Notes: generated by a model from the sequence alone, not told the origin. Positions 49,616-61,203 are shown, counted from the first letter of the stretch. The stretch is DNA of 64,000 bases from Taeniopygia guttata (GCF_048771995.1 NC_133027.1:103228501-103292500), one strand, 5' to 3'. A program made the numbers and translations.

Positions 49616-52268
49616 CTTTCACTGGTTTAGAGTAAAGAGAAAACCCAAACCAGTAACCACTCATTCATGTAATAAAATTGCAGTGATATTTATGTCAAGG
49701 GACTTACTGTCATTTGATAGGCAAAGTAGCTTATAAAACAAATTTTTACTCAACAAGATTAAACTCTCCAGCACTGTGATTACCTGCCTGACTGTCTTTT
49801 CTAGTAGGAAAGAGAAATTGATTCTTTATCACTTTGAGTATCAGCTGAGATTAATATGGTTATTTTAGAATCAGGTGGCATGTTTCTAAGAAGAGATTAA
49901 CTTTTTTTTAATGTGTGTATTTCATTCTTCTGTCAACATGAGTTTAATGTTTTCAGAAAAATTCTGAACAGTATTTTACTTTGGTATTGAAATATGCATT
50001 TTGTTTACAAGTGGTACTGAGCTTTGCTAAATCACTCATTAAAATGTTAACATGATAGCTCTGTCACATTACAAGTTCAAAATAGATGGTTGGGAAAGTA
50101 CTGAGACTTTCTGCTCTCTGAACATTTCCCCACCTCTTTATAAAAGAGAATTGTCCCTGATCCTGGTGCATTTGGATCACCACAGTAGAAAACAAATTGG
50201 TTTCTCACACCTTGTTAATAATTGCTGTTTTTAACTGTATAGTAGTGGAAACTAACTGGAGAGGCTCAGGAGCCAATAGAGTTCCCACAAAACCTCAACC
50301 ACCCCAAATCCAGTCACAGCAATACCTGACTCTAAATCCCCCGTCTTACATGACTTGTTTCTCAGCTGGAAGGCTTCAGCCCCTTGAAGTGGCTCCCAAA
50401 TCAGCCAGCAAGGTGTGCAGGGAGCAGCTCAGCCTCCCCAGCAGGAGGTGGGGACCACTTTTCCCTTGTGTTGTAGGGAGGCATCTCTTTCCTCTTAAGA
50501 GACACAAACCTGAGATCCCTGCTTGTGCCTTGGCCACTTCTTTTTAGTTTAGCAAGGCATCACTCCTCTCTTGGAAGTGCTTGCTAGAAGGAAGGATTGA
50601 AGTGGTGCTGCTTCCTTTAAGCATTCAGTAGGGATATGTAAAAGCCAGGTACAATTCCAGTGGCTGCCTGACAAGGTTTAATCTCTTACTTCCATTGATC
50701 TGGGAGGTTACCTGAGCTATCAGGTTCTAAATGGGGACAGGAGCACCCTCCACGTTCCTTGTTGAGGCCATACAGAAAATAGAGAGAGGAGACTCATTCT
50801 CGCTCCCAGGGCTGCTCCAAGATTTTGCACAAGCATTTTTTAGGAGCAGAAACATAGCCCTGTTCTCAGTCCTTTAAAGCAAGTGCCTGAAAAAGTATGA
50901 CTACACCATGCTGTTGCTTACTCCCCCTGGATAGGATAGGCACCACCAGAAAACACACACTTTGGAGGACCTAGGGGGAAGATTTAATATCAGGAACCCA
51001 CTGGACATTGTCCTGAGGAAGGCTCCTGTCTGGGTAGCAGATGTATGTGAGCACCCATGCAGAAATGAAACTCTGAGTGCATAGGACATGAAGGCTGCTC
51101 ATGGCAGCCAGGCTGTTTGATAGCCCTGGGAAAGGGTTTTGTGTGAAGGACATTGGGATTTGCTTGCCTTGGGTTACTACAGCTAGTCCATTCTAAAGCT
51201 CCCATTCTAATCCATCACAGGAGAGTTTGAAACTGAGGAGGAGGAGTCTCTTAGGAGGAGCTCACAGAAGGAATTATTTCCAATGTAAAACAAACAAACT
51301 ATAAATATTCCAGTATAAGGAAAAGATGTGTACTGGGTGAACTTTGAGATGTGCTCCAAAAATATGCTGCTGACCTCCCACTTGACATGATCTGTTTCCC
51401 TATTAAACTGTAATATAATTAGGGCTTGCTCTAACCCTGCCACTGATTTCATGCTTACATCAATGGAAATGTGGCCTCACAGGTCATAGAGAGAATAAGG
51501 TATACACATAAAGTCTAAAATAATCCAGGCCATAGTAGAAGGAAGGATAGCCTCAAGAAAATGCTTATCTCTCCTACCTTGCAGGATATTTAAATGTCTT
51601 ATCACATAAGTATATATGGATGTTAGGCCAAAGGTCTTTGAGAACTCGGACTCAAAGCTCAACTCTTTTCATGATTACAGGTGAACTGCAGCTGAGCTGG
51701 AGTCCAGGAATTCACATAAGGAAGCGAAAAGGGAACTGGGGACAACATTAATTGACTTGGGAGTTGAGGGCAAAGACTAATATTGACCAAAGAGGGGATT
51801 TGAAAAATAGATGATGACTCTGCAGGTAGGCAGTCCTGGTGCTGACAAGTCACCATGATGATAAAAGTTTGGGATGATTGTCTCATTTCATCTCATCTCC
51901 CCTGTCTGCTGAATTTCATCCAACAAGCCCCTGTGGAGCTCTGGGAGGTTTGCAGCAGACACTGGGAGAAACACAGATGGCTCTTGGCTAGTGTAGATCG
52001 TAGAAGAAGGGTGGTCACAACCCCCTGTGTTTTGTAAGGGTCCCTCTAGGGCAGGCACGTGCACAACTAAGACTCAGTGAATAGATTTTGTCAGGAAAGC
52101 AAAGGATGCTGAAGTCCCTCTGCTACACAGGAATGAGTTTAGAGAGAAGGTCCATTAGAGGTCTGTCCTACCAATGCCCTGTGGCAGGAACACCCATGAA
52201 GGGGGAAAAGCTGCAGCCGTGTTCTGGGATACCCTGAGGAGTAGAGCTGTGGCCAGGAATGCTGCTTT

Positions 52269-52333
52269 TTTTTAAATTTTTATTTTTATTTTTTATTTTA
52301 CATTTTATTTTTTATTTTATTTTTTATTTATTT
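52269..52333 (+). repeat. (ATTTT)n-like T-rich tract
   Basis: The tract consists of T runs broken by single A, in units ATTTT and ATTTTT, with one CATTTTA interruption. It lies 150 bases before a much larger AT microsatellite. Confidence 0.9.
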
Positions 52334-52483
52334 GTAAAAATATGCACAACAGGCATTTTAGAACAAGAAAACGACCACTGTTTGAACATATATTCAGGTT
52401 GATGATGAAACCTACAAAAACTACAAATGCTTAGACATGTGTGTGAATATTTTAAGTGTATGGAACATTTATGGAAAAATGAA

Positions 52484-52740
52484 TTTATATATTACATTAC
52501 ATTATACATAAAACATAAATTATATTATATTATGTTATATTATGTTATGTTATATTATTATATTATATTATATTATATTATATTATATTATATTTATTAT
52601 ATATTATTATATATTATTATATATTATATATATAATATATATAATATAATATAATATATATTATATATAATAATATATTATATTATATTTATTATATCAT
52701 ATCGTATCATATCGTATCGTATCGTATCATATCATACTAC
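52484..52740. repeat. Compound AT-rich microsatellite (TTATA, TATAT, ATATC/ATCGT)
   Basis: About 250 bases of pentanucleotide and dinucleotide-like repeats: first TTATA units with TTATG variants, then ATAT/TATTA mixtures, ending in a run that alternates CATAT and CGTAT at about 52,698-52,735. The C/G-bearing variants form an ordered block at the 3' side, which suggests recent expansion there. The inner TATA text is self-complementary and could form cruciforms. The Tyr/Ile-rich open frame through it is a repeat artefact. Confidence 0.95.
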
Positions 52741-53831
52741 ATTATTATAGTAACCTTTAATAATTGTAAACCAACCCCCAACTCTAAACTTGAGTCCAAG
52801 TTTAATGTCCCTGCTCTGCAAAGAAAGCAGTGTGCACCTCGCACTTGCAGTGAGAGCCTTTTTTCCCTGCAAGCACTCACTGCATAACACGTGGCTGATT
52901 TACAGCCTCAGTTCAAGAGATTGCACAGACCACTAAGAAAATTTTGGAGAAGATTTGGAGCCTAAACATCCACTTTTGCACGAAGCACAAATCACCTGTG
53001 AGAAAAACACCTGGTGGATTGAAGCGTTGCCTGCTAGATTACATGTTCTCTCCACATCATAAGGACTCTTTAATCACAAAACAAATCATCAACAAAAAAT
53101 ATCAAGCTAGACCATCCCAAGTCAAATCTTTGGGTGATGAAATTAAATAAGTTATGCCACTTTGTATCTGTGGCGAATTCGTGGTTTGTTTTGGGTACTG
53201 TGTCATATCTGTACTTTCTGTTCCAGCCACGAAGCTGATGATTTGTCTGACATTTTTTCTGATACAATGGAGAACATCTTGGCTTATGCAAGGGCGAAGA
53301 AATATTTCTTCACTAACAAGGAAACTACCTTCTCCTTCAGAACATCTCTTCAAAATGGGATGGTAGAGCATTTTCCTTTGATCACCTTTGAATATATGAG
53401 GAAAAAACCCCAATACATTTAAATAGTATTGAACTACACTTTCCCTTTGTGGAAAAAAATTCAGGATCCACCAAAATTCTAAACATTTGGGTTTTTTAGA
53501 AAAATAATAGTAATTATTCTTCTTCAAAGATCTGCAATTAATTAATTAATCAGCCCATACATTTTAAGAAAATGTCCCTGTCTAACAAGAGACTACAATA
53601 TTAGGCTTTGCCAGGTGCTCTCATCCCAAATGTGTTAGAATAAATATAATTCCACAGAGATAAGAAATAATATTTATAGAGGCTATTTATATGAGATCTT
53701 TGTTAATAGCAAGTCTTAAGTTAGTCTAGGCTTTTGAACAGAGACTATTTAGCCATGTATTTAATTGCTGTGCTTAATCTGAGCTTCTGTTTGGCAGTTG
53801 AGATATTGTCATCATTTTTAGAGCTCAGTGT

Positions 53832-53871
53832 AAAACTCTTGTATATATAATAAAACTCTTGTATATATAAT
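53832..53871 (+). repeat. 20-bp tandem duplication with AATAAA
   Basis: AAAACTCTTGTATATATAAT occurs twice, head to tail (53,832-53,851 and 53,852-53,871), without a mismatch. The junctions create AATAAA polyadenylation-like hexamers, but no transcript is known here. Confidence 0.9.
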
Positions 53872-55389
53872 AAAAGCGCACCAAGAATCTTTACTGGGGC
53901 TGCTAAATACTACTGCCACACACACATTCAGTAGTAAGAATAGAAAAGAATACATCATGAAAGCAAAAAAAAAAAAGGCATAAGGGTGCTAATTAAAATT
54001 AGATATGAAAATAAAACACAGCAGCCTTATCCATTATATCCATTTGGGAATCTCAGCTACTTTGCCCTAAAGCATAAAATATTATCCATTTCAGCAAGCT
54101 GGGAAACAGCTTGAACAAAAGGAAGAACAAAAGGAAGATCATCAGGTTATCTTCACAAAGATGGTGAATAAGGAGCACTTTCATATCCCAGCTATCCTCA
54201 TGTTATTTCCAGTCTAGGACTAAAGCCCAGCTCCACAGAAGAAAGCTGTGCATGGTGAAAATAAATTCCCCTCTCTTCCACTTAAACCATCTAACCTGCA
54301 ACGTGGAGTCGAGCATTGCTGTGAATTCATAGCCCCAAACTTCCCTTCTAAACTTGGGCTTGGCCTTCTAATAAAACCCCATCAGCAACAGCACTGGGTC
54401 TGGAGAGAAAGATCTGAGTTAAGCTGTCACATCTGGCTGTGTGGGGTGAAATTTGTGCCTCCTCTTTCTGAGGAGAAATGGTCTAACCACATCCTGACCA
54501 TCCACGCTGCTTGGGGACTCTTACTCCGCGTGTCTCTCTCTCAAGCTGCCCTGTCCTGAGGTTTCCAGCCCATTAGACAGGAAACCAGATGGTGCCTGAC
54601 TTTTCAGCCCTGTGATGAGGACATGCCATGGACAAGGGGCATCCTGCACTCTGCTTTTCTCTCTCTGTAGCCATTCTGCTTCTAAGAGTCGCTGTGGAGA
54701 AGGTGGACCCTACCCCACCATGGATAGCATTCCCTGCCAGACTGGCATCATTTGGGAAGCCCAGGTGTAGTGGGGGTAGTGGGGGTAGTGGCACCCCACA
54801 TCTTCCCCTGTTGCTGGGGAAGATTCCCCTGCTGCCTCAGCAGCAGCCTCATGTGCCCACAGAGCAATCAGGGTTTGGGTTCAGGGGGTGCTTTTGTGGT
54901 TGTAATCAGGGCAGTCTCATTTTAAAGTTATGTGCAGCTCTATTGGTTTAATTTTATTTACACTTTGTTCTCGTTATCTGGGCAAGTTACTGCATAGTTA
55001 AAGCCAAAAAAATAAACCAAGGAAGATAAGAGGCTGAATGAATGGTATGATCATTCATGTGCTCCTTTCATGGCAAGGCACATGTGAAGTAGGTGAGAGG
55101 ACAAATGATAAGCACAGTGAAAGCTGCAGTGGCAGCCTTGTTTCAGCCTTCTGTAGGTTGCAATCTGTGCCATACAGTGATTTTATTTGAAATGGTATTT
55201 ATGTAGGAATCCATGTTTAACAATTAAAAATGTTCATTTGTAATTATTATGACAAATAGTAATTTACATATTTACTAGACTGATGAGAAGGGCTGTTTAA
55301 AGTGTCATAAGTAATATTAAATTCCAGAGTATTCTTTATATATGTGCAGAGTTCCAAAGACAATCAATAGGAAGAGCTGGATTTATAGG

Positions 55390-55430
55390 GGGTATGTGTG
55401 TGTGTATGTGTTTGTATTTGTGTGCAGCAG
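55390..55430 (+). repeat. Interrupted (TG)n tract
   Basis: Alternating TG is broken by TATG and TTTG, giving about 40 bases of GT-rich simple sequence. No gene or promoter lies next to it. Confidence 0.7.
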
Positions 55431-55700
55431 CATGATTAATTCCATAATGTGTCTAAAATGCTGGTAACTTCGCACAGTAAAAATAGATATATTCTCTCTC
55501 TTGCTTCCTCTCGTCCTTGGTGTTCACCTGGAAGACAGCAAGGACACAAACCATTATTACATTAGTCCACCCAAGGGAAGCATATATCTTCAGCAAATAA
55601 TTCCTATCCTTTCTTCCAGGTTACTTCAGGAGAGTTTTGTATGCTGAGAACCAGTGTGACTAAATGCTGATTTTTCATAGTCCCTGGGGGCTAAATTTAT

Positions 55701-55757
55701 ATCTCATTGAACTCAATGGGAATCTTTCCATTGATGTAATTAACAGCTGGATCAGGT
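55701..55757. mobile_element. Relic of an old amniote palindromic repeat
   Basis: ATTGAACTCAATGGGAATCT is followed by a facing CCATTGATGTAATTAACAGCTGG half and by GATCAGG. This resembles the common sauropsid motif of TTGACTTCAATGGGA facing TCCCATTGACTTCAA that ends near GCTGGATCAGG (from memory). It is diverged and its ends are uncertain. Confidence 0.45.
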
Positions 55758-56464
55758 CTTAGTACTTTCATGAGTGATAATTTTTTATGTGTAAAGACAT
55801 TGATGAAGCTCCGAATGAGCCTGTAACTGATCTCCAACAAAATCTGGGATGCTTTTTCAAGGTGGAAAGGATGGGGAGAGGGAGATGAAGGGCAGGATCT
55901 GTGAACAAGTCATTTTCTTGCCATGAAATGGAAGGGACTATAAAGGCATTTTGAGGAGATACAATTTGCACTTGCCTGCATTTGCAGTTAATATACCTGA
56001 CCTATCCTTTTGCTTGTTCAGTGAAGCCAGTGAGTTTGCTATGTTCAGTCTGATTTAAGATGTGATTCTTCCATGTGTGGGATCTATTTTTCTTGTTGTT
56101 TATTGCCTGGACATGTCCAAAGAGAACAAATTTTAATTGCAGGCTATTGTGCTTGGTCAGCGTCTAGGCTGGTGCACAAAGTCCATCTAATAAAAAAAAG
56201 GCTTGAAAATCTTCAGGAAAAGGGAACTAAAGATATACTTGGCTGGGCCAGTGTCAGGGCTGTCTCCCAGCTACAGAGAAGGGATGTTTGTATAATTGCA
56301 CTTCTACCCCACACTTCTGAAACACTGCCTATAACAATGACAACCTTCTGGAACTTTAATTTAGCAAATTTGCACTAAAATTCATAATAATGTTGTGCCC
56401 CAGAATCTGGTCCTGAAATGTACATGTTGCACTCAGTGGTAATTTTGTTATCAGTGCCTTCATC

Positions 56465-56890
56465 TCATTAAGGGAGAAGCAAAAATGAAAATGACAGAAA
56501 GCAAAAGAGAAATTAAAAATTACTTATTTAAATTTAGGAAGCTTCCAAGGAGAACCAGAAGGATCAATGGGAGAAAAATTTCTAGGAAAAAAGGAACAGA
56601 AAAAAGGGGAATGATGAAATCCAAGGATACAGGGAGGGAAAAGAGAGAAGTGAGAAGAGTAGAAACAGGGAAGTGGCAAAATAAAAGGAGAAGCTGCTGT
56701 TTTAAAGAAATAGGAAATGTAACTTATGAAACAAAGCACAAGAGAACAGGGAATAAGATCTTTAAAGGAGAGAATAAATGAAGAGTAAATGGATATTGAT
56801 GGAAAAGGCAATAAGGAAAGAAAGATAAGCTGTGGCGAGAAAAACAAAGAGCAAAATAATTTTATCTTCAGTGTTAAAGAATAAAAGCTG
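56465..56890 (+). repeat. Purine-rich (GA) block
   Basis: Over about 425 bases the + strand is dominated by A and G, with runs such as GGGAGGGAAAAGAGAGAAG. The open frame on each strand reflects this bias: Lys/Arg/Glu-rich on +, Ser/Phe/Leu-rich on -. Long polypurine tracts can form triplex DNA. There is no coding evidence. Confidence 0.7.
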
Positions 56891-58340
56891 TTAAAACAGA
56901 GCACCTATTTCCCTCCACAAGACATATATTTATCTGTTCATCTGCTTGAGAGGTATTCAATATAAGAGAGTGGCAGGGTTTGCCATACAGTCTCAGTGAA
57001 AGTCAGTTTTCTAACCCTGTGGTTTTAACTTCCATTTTTGGACCTTTTCAGTCCATAGAGATCCAGCTCTTCCAGAGTGAATTTTGTCCTTGCTCCTGTA
57101 GGCTTGGATGTTTTTTATTTACCTTTTGGAGAAATCTAAGAAATTAGCCCACAGATGCTCAAAGAGTTCCTAGACAGCTGCTGAAAAACTCTGGGCAGGG
57201 TGAAGGTGGCTGATGTGCTTCTGCTGCTGATTGCTCCCATAGTTCCAGCAGTAACAACCCACATGCTGGAAAAACTAGTCCCGAGTTTCACCCCTGGTGT
57301 TAGTCCAGTGAGATGGGAAAATTATCTCAAAATTCCTGCATGTTTTGGTGAACTGGGGAGTCCTGCCACATAGATTCAGATCTGAATGTAACACATAGCA
57401 ATAATTATGATTAAGGTTAGTTCCCATCACAGAAGTAGAGAGTAATATTTCAGGCAGAGTCAGAAAACCTGATTCTGTGCAGATTTTACCACATGATAAC
57501 TCTGAATTATGGAAACCTGTTTCTCTTATATGTGCTGTGCATTGAAAGATTTGTCTTGTCAGGGTTACAGTAATTTCAAAACTTTAGACAGTTCAAACCA
57601 CAAAACACACAGAGAGGCAGTTTTTACTCATGTTATCACTACACCTTTGATTTATTTAAATCTCATTATATTTTCATCAGACTGAACAGGTTTAATGGAA
57701 CTGTGTGACCAGAAATTAGCACATTATCTGGATGGGACATGGAGATTTTATTTGTGTTGCTCTGACTGATGTCTTGCAGTAGCATAAATGTTAGGACAAG
57801 AGAAAGCTTGTGCTGTGAGACTGGGGGTCTGTTCCACTGTATGTCTGTAGCTCTTTTTAATAATGAGACAGCCATGTTTTAATTTTAATCCAATATCCAC
57901 AGTGTGTGAAGTAGTGCCAAGTGATATGGAGGCAGGACTTGGTCAGAAAGAGATAAAGGAAAGAATTCTTTCTGCACACTGGAGATTGCTGGAGGGCTGC
58001 AAGGACCATGCCAGGGGTGGTATTCAGCCTGATTTCTCTGCAGAGGGAAAAGAACCCAGTACACACCAGTCTGAGTGATGAGCTGCTGTACCTGGCTTAA
58101 GAGAAGCAGCAGTTAAGAACATGAATGTTACCTCTGTCCAAAAAATGCAGTTTCAGGGGATCTGTCCCCTGCAGTTTGTGATGAAAGAGAGACATGGATG
58201 GGAAAAGGACCAGTAAATGTTTAGGGGGAGACAAATGAAAGATATTTTATGAGATGGAAAATTAAACTAGCAAGAACATCAGAGTATCTGGTGGCTGTAC
58301 TGGGTGTTACTTTAACTTCCTGATAGTCTTAACTTTTACT

Positions 58341-58360
58341 TTTTTTTTTTTTTTTTTTTA
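58341..58360 (+). repeat. Poly-T tract
   Basis: About 20 consecutive T precede AACTAGGGTG. It could be the poly-A tail of a minus-strand retroposed copy, but no such copy is recognised upstream. Confidence 0.85.
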
Positions 58361-59586
58361 ACTAGGGTGTGATCCAACTGAGATTAGCTTAACTTTGGTT
58401 TCAAACGGAATCTGGATAAAACCTATACAACACAGTGGAGCTGGGTTTATTTTTCACTGTGGTTTCATTTTCTTTTTTCACTGAAGAGCTTCAAGCCAGG
58501 ACATGTTTCAGTGGCCTAATCTCAAATGCGCACAGGAACATTTCTCTGTTTGCTTTGCAGGGAGGAGCTGGCTCACTTCAGGACAAGTTCAAGAATGAAC
58601 ACAACTGGTTTGATGTCAGATTTTAGTGCTGGCTGCAGCTCATGGGAAGTAATGGGACCAGCATTGTGCAGCAAACAAATAGATGCCAGTGACCATCCAC
58701 AGCTGGATAACAATGCTTGGATTTCCAAGGTACTTCTACCCACACGGAAGGGGAGAGCTGCTTTTTATTTTTTTTTCCATTATTCCGCAACACTGCTCTG
58801 TTTAGCTGAAAATACTCTACATTCCCACTTCTGATACAGCTACCTAAATAAATAAGGACAGACAGTTGCTAAATTTCTGTCATAATTGCAGCAGGCACCT
58901 GTTCTTGGCCACTAAAACCAATGTTTTTAACACATTTCCACAGTGCTTAAAATTTTCCAACCAACTATCTTTTGGGAAGAAATTTTCCACATTTGGCTTC
59001 TGCTTGAGAGGAATTTTTTTTTTCTTCTAGGCTTGAGAAAAACGGTGCCAGCTGTCCTTGAGCACAGCATGAAATATAAAATTGTGCTTCTGAAGTAAAA
59101 AGAACTTATTAGGCTGTAACAAGGTGAAGTAAAAAGCTTACTCTAGACCCTTCTGAAGAGCAAAATTTTTGCCTGGCATTATACTTGACATTGATTTAGC
59201 TAGATTAATAAAAATGCAGCAACAACTATGTTTTGATAGAGCTAAGAATGATTTCTCTATAGGTGAGTGAAAAAGAAAAAAAGCTTGCAGCTCACAGGAG
59301 CTGTAAATGGAGAGCTGCCAGGTAGGTCAGAGGAGTTCGCTGCTGCCCTCACAAAATGCACTTCTTTGTTTGCAGAGAACAGGCTGCGACTGCACCTTCC
59401 ACAGGAGGGAAGCCCACGTCACTACCCCAGACTCCTTCCTTTCCCACCAGATCAGGATTTTTCTTTCAAGAGCAGGCAACTAAAGTGGAATAGGAGTGTT
59501 AATTTTGCAAAGTTACTGGCACCTGGACATTAAAAAAAACTAAGTTTATTACTCCAGTCTGTGTGGCCAATATTATATTTATATCA

Positions 59587-59722
59587 TCTATATCTATATC
59601 TATATCTATATCTATATCTATATCTATATCTATATCTATATCTATATCTATATCTATATCTATCTATATATATAATCTATATCTATATCTTTTATATATA
59701 TATATATACACACATATATATC
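59587..59722. repeat. (TATATC)n hexanucleotide microsatellite
   Basis: About 12 near-perfect TATATC (equivalently CTATAT) units at 59,587-59,660 pass into imperfect copies, then into (TA)n and (CA)-like text up to about 59,722. The open frames through it encode Ser-Ile or Leu-Tyr repeats and are artefacts. It lies 1.4 kb upstream of the ATF3-like promoter. Confidence 0.96.
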
Positions 59723-60548
59723 CAGACCATCACATGCACACAGAAGGGAGATACAGAAGGACTTTCAAACTACTAGTCTCTAGTCTACTAATTCTGTAAA
59801 CTACTATTCTACTACTGATTTTTATTCTTCACAAAATGCTCCAAGTAATAAAAATATACCAAAATATACCACTCAAGACTTATTACCTATTATCAAAACC
59901 GATATATTGAACATTATAAAATTAATCAACAATTTGGAGCACTTGATTGGGATATACATTTTATATATGAAGGTATCCATTTCATGTTGGTTTACTTACA
60001 ATACAATGTCCTGGTCTTGTCCAGTCAAGTGCAGAGGCTTGAAGACTGGCTTAATAACAAGTTTGCATATATTATATATTAATTATTATAGTACTGGATA
60101 ATTGCATGCATTTGTCTTTGTAAGCTTTCTGTGTCTCCCCCAGCTAAATGTTTTCTTTGATGTTTTGCTTTTTGTTTTGGATTTTTTGTTTGTTTTTAAA
60201 CATCATATTTTCTAGCACTTTAAAGGCTGTTAGAAGGTAATTTCTGTCTGTTAACAAACCAGAGAGGAAAAAAAAGAACTAAACAAAAACCCCTTTACCA
60301 CAGCCACAACTGTATTTCCCTCTCTGCTGTAGGAATTCCCTGGTTTTTCATGAGATCGTAAGGAAATCGCATGCTGCTGTGTTTTAAGAAAAGTTTTTAA
60401 AAATACCCTAACAAAACAAACAAAAACCCCGAACAGTGTTAGTTTTAGCTTTCTGTCATTTTATTAAACGGGTCTTTTCTCCTCGGAGTAAAAACGAAGC
60501 TTTCTCCTTTATGTGAACGGAACTTTTAGCTGTCATCTAAAGTAGCGA

Positions 60549-60591
60549 GGGGAGGAGGGGGGAGAATGGTAGAAACGGGGGAGTGGGGGGG
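60549..60591 (+). repeat. G-rich, quadruplex-prone segment
   Basis: Runs of 4, 6, 5 and 7 G occur at 60,549-60,552, 60,557-60,562, 60,577-60,581 and 60,585-60,591. The middle loop is 14 nt, longer than in the strict quadruplex rule. It lies about 490-530 bases upstream of the predicted transcription start. Confidence 0.55.
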
Positions 60592-60657
60592 TCATGAACA
60601 GTTTTTTTCCTCTAGAGAAAGATCACACTTTTCGAAAAATACACAATTGCCAGAGTT

Positions 60658-60707
60658 TTCTTTTTTGCTTTTTTTTTTTTTTGCTTTTTTTTTTTTTTTT
60701 TTTTTTT
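60658..60707 (+). repeat. Interrupted poly-T
   Basis: T runs of 14 and 23 (60,669-60,682 and 60,685-60,707) are separated by GC units, with a shorter run before them. The tract marks the upstream border of the second CpG island. Its length is probably variable. Confidence 0.95.
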
Positions 60708-60780
60708 GTCGCTAGAGGGACTTTGATTTATTGTCAGAAGCAAAATGGCCCGGAGAAAGAAACTCTCGGAGACTTAATAT

Positions 60781-60796
60781 AAATAAATAAATAAAT
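60781..60796 (+). repeat. (AAAT)4
   Basis: Four AAAT units stand directly before the GC-rich promoter region, so the composition changes within a few bases. Confidence 0.9.
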
Positions 60797-60882
60797 GACG
60801 AGGAGGATGGTGGAGACAGAGGGAGAAGGGGTCTGTCGGGGTGCCGAGGGATGCTGCTCGGCCCGGGCTCGGCGCGGTGGTG

Positions 60883-60922
60883 GTGCCGTGCCGTGCCGTG
60901 CCGTGCCGTGCCGTGCCGTGCC
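60883..60922 (+). repeat. (GTGCC)8 pentanucleotide repeat in the promoter
   Basis: Eight perfect GTGCC units (one CpG at each junction) lie at 60,883-60,922, roughly 160-200 bases upstream of the predicted start. A length-variable CpG-bearing repeat in a stress-gene promoter could alter methylation or spacing. No effect can be inferred from sequence alone. Confidence 0.96.
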
Positions 60923-60982
60923 GGCGGGGAAGCCTTGCATCACCGCCACGGCCCGCTTCCCTCCTCCCTCTCTTTCGGAGAC

Positions 60983-61071
60983 GCTATTAATAGCATGACA
61001 TCAGCCAGGGACTCGCCGCCAGAGTAAATACCAGCGCTGCCCGCTCGGCTATAAAAGGGGGGTGATGCAAC
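60983..61071 (+). promoter_or_regulatory. ATF3: ATF3 proximal promoter (P2-type core)
   Basis: In order: a perfect 12-bp palindrome GCTATTAATAGC (60,983-60,994), a CRE/ATF-like site TGACATCA (60,996-61,003), a forkhead-type GTAAATA (61,024-61,030), the TATA box TATAAAA (61,050-61,056), and TGATGCAAC (61,063-61,071). The last is a C/EBP-ATF-like element directly after the TATA box. With a start about 30 bases after TATA, the CRE-like site lies near -80. From memory, the mammalian ATF3 promoter has the same layout: a CRE near -90, a GCTATAAAAGG box, and a GGTGATGCAAC element through which ATF3 represses its own gene. In mammals the CRE, as I recall, is TTACGTCA, so this copy differs. ATF3 encodes a stress-induced bZIP factor. 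The core promoter is clear, and the gene identity is an inference from memory. Confidence 0.75.
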
Positions 61072-61079
61072 CCGGGCGA

Positions 61080-61203
61080 GCGGCAGAGGAGCGGGGAGCC
61101 GAGGGAGCCGCTCTCCCGCGGGAGGCGGCGGAGCAGCGCGGAGCGCGGCGGGGCTGCCGAGCCCCTTCCCTCCTGCCCGGGCAGCGGCGGCGGCGGCAGG
61201 AAG
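61080..61203 (+). other. ATF3: ATF3 exon 1 (non-coding 5' UTR), predicted
   Basis: Transcription is expected to start about 30 bases after the T of the TATA box, near 61,080. The exon then runs to AGGAAG at 61,203, followed by GTAGGT, a good match to the AAG|GTRAGT splice donor. The roughly 124-base segment is very GC-rich and contains no ATG, so it is pure 5' leader. ATF3 is known to begin with a non-coding exon, with the start codon in exon 2, which would lie beyond this window. The start coordinate is uncertain by about 5 bases. A different gene with the same promoter design cannot be excluded without the downstream coding exons. Confidence 0.65.

Larger units (their letters stand above)
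44991..60540. other. AT-rich DNA between the two promoters (intron if P1 belongs to ATF3)
   Basis: No coding exon was recognised. If the distal promoter serves ATF3, this is its first intron, otherwise it is intergenic. It contains microsatellites, a GA-rich block, two old palindromic repeat relics and small E-box and AP-1 clusters, which are listed separately. A possible splice donor CCTGGTAAGC occurs near 45,841, too far from the promoter to assign. A TTTGCTTTGCAG acceptor-like site at 58,549-58,560 is followed by a short open segment with no known similarity. Confidence 0.45.

Noticed and set aside
52427..52654. Tyr/Ile-rich open frame
   Set aside because: It is a translation of the AT microsatellite.
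56485..56781. 98-codon Lys/Arg-rich open frame
   Set aside because: It reflects the purine-rich block. The opposite strand also has a long biased frame, and no known protein resembles it.
58561..58626. Possible exon after a TTTGCTTTGCAG acceptor
   Set aside because: The acceptor is good, but the open segment is short, has no recognisable protein similarity and lacks a clear donor. Chance is likely.
59561..59799. Ser-Ile and Leu-Tyr repeat proteins
   Set aside because: They are direct translations of the (TATATC)n microsatellite.
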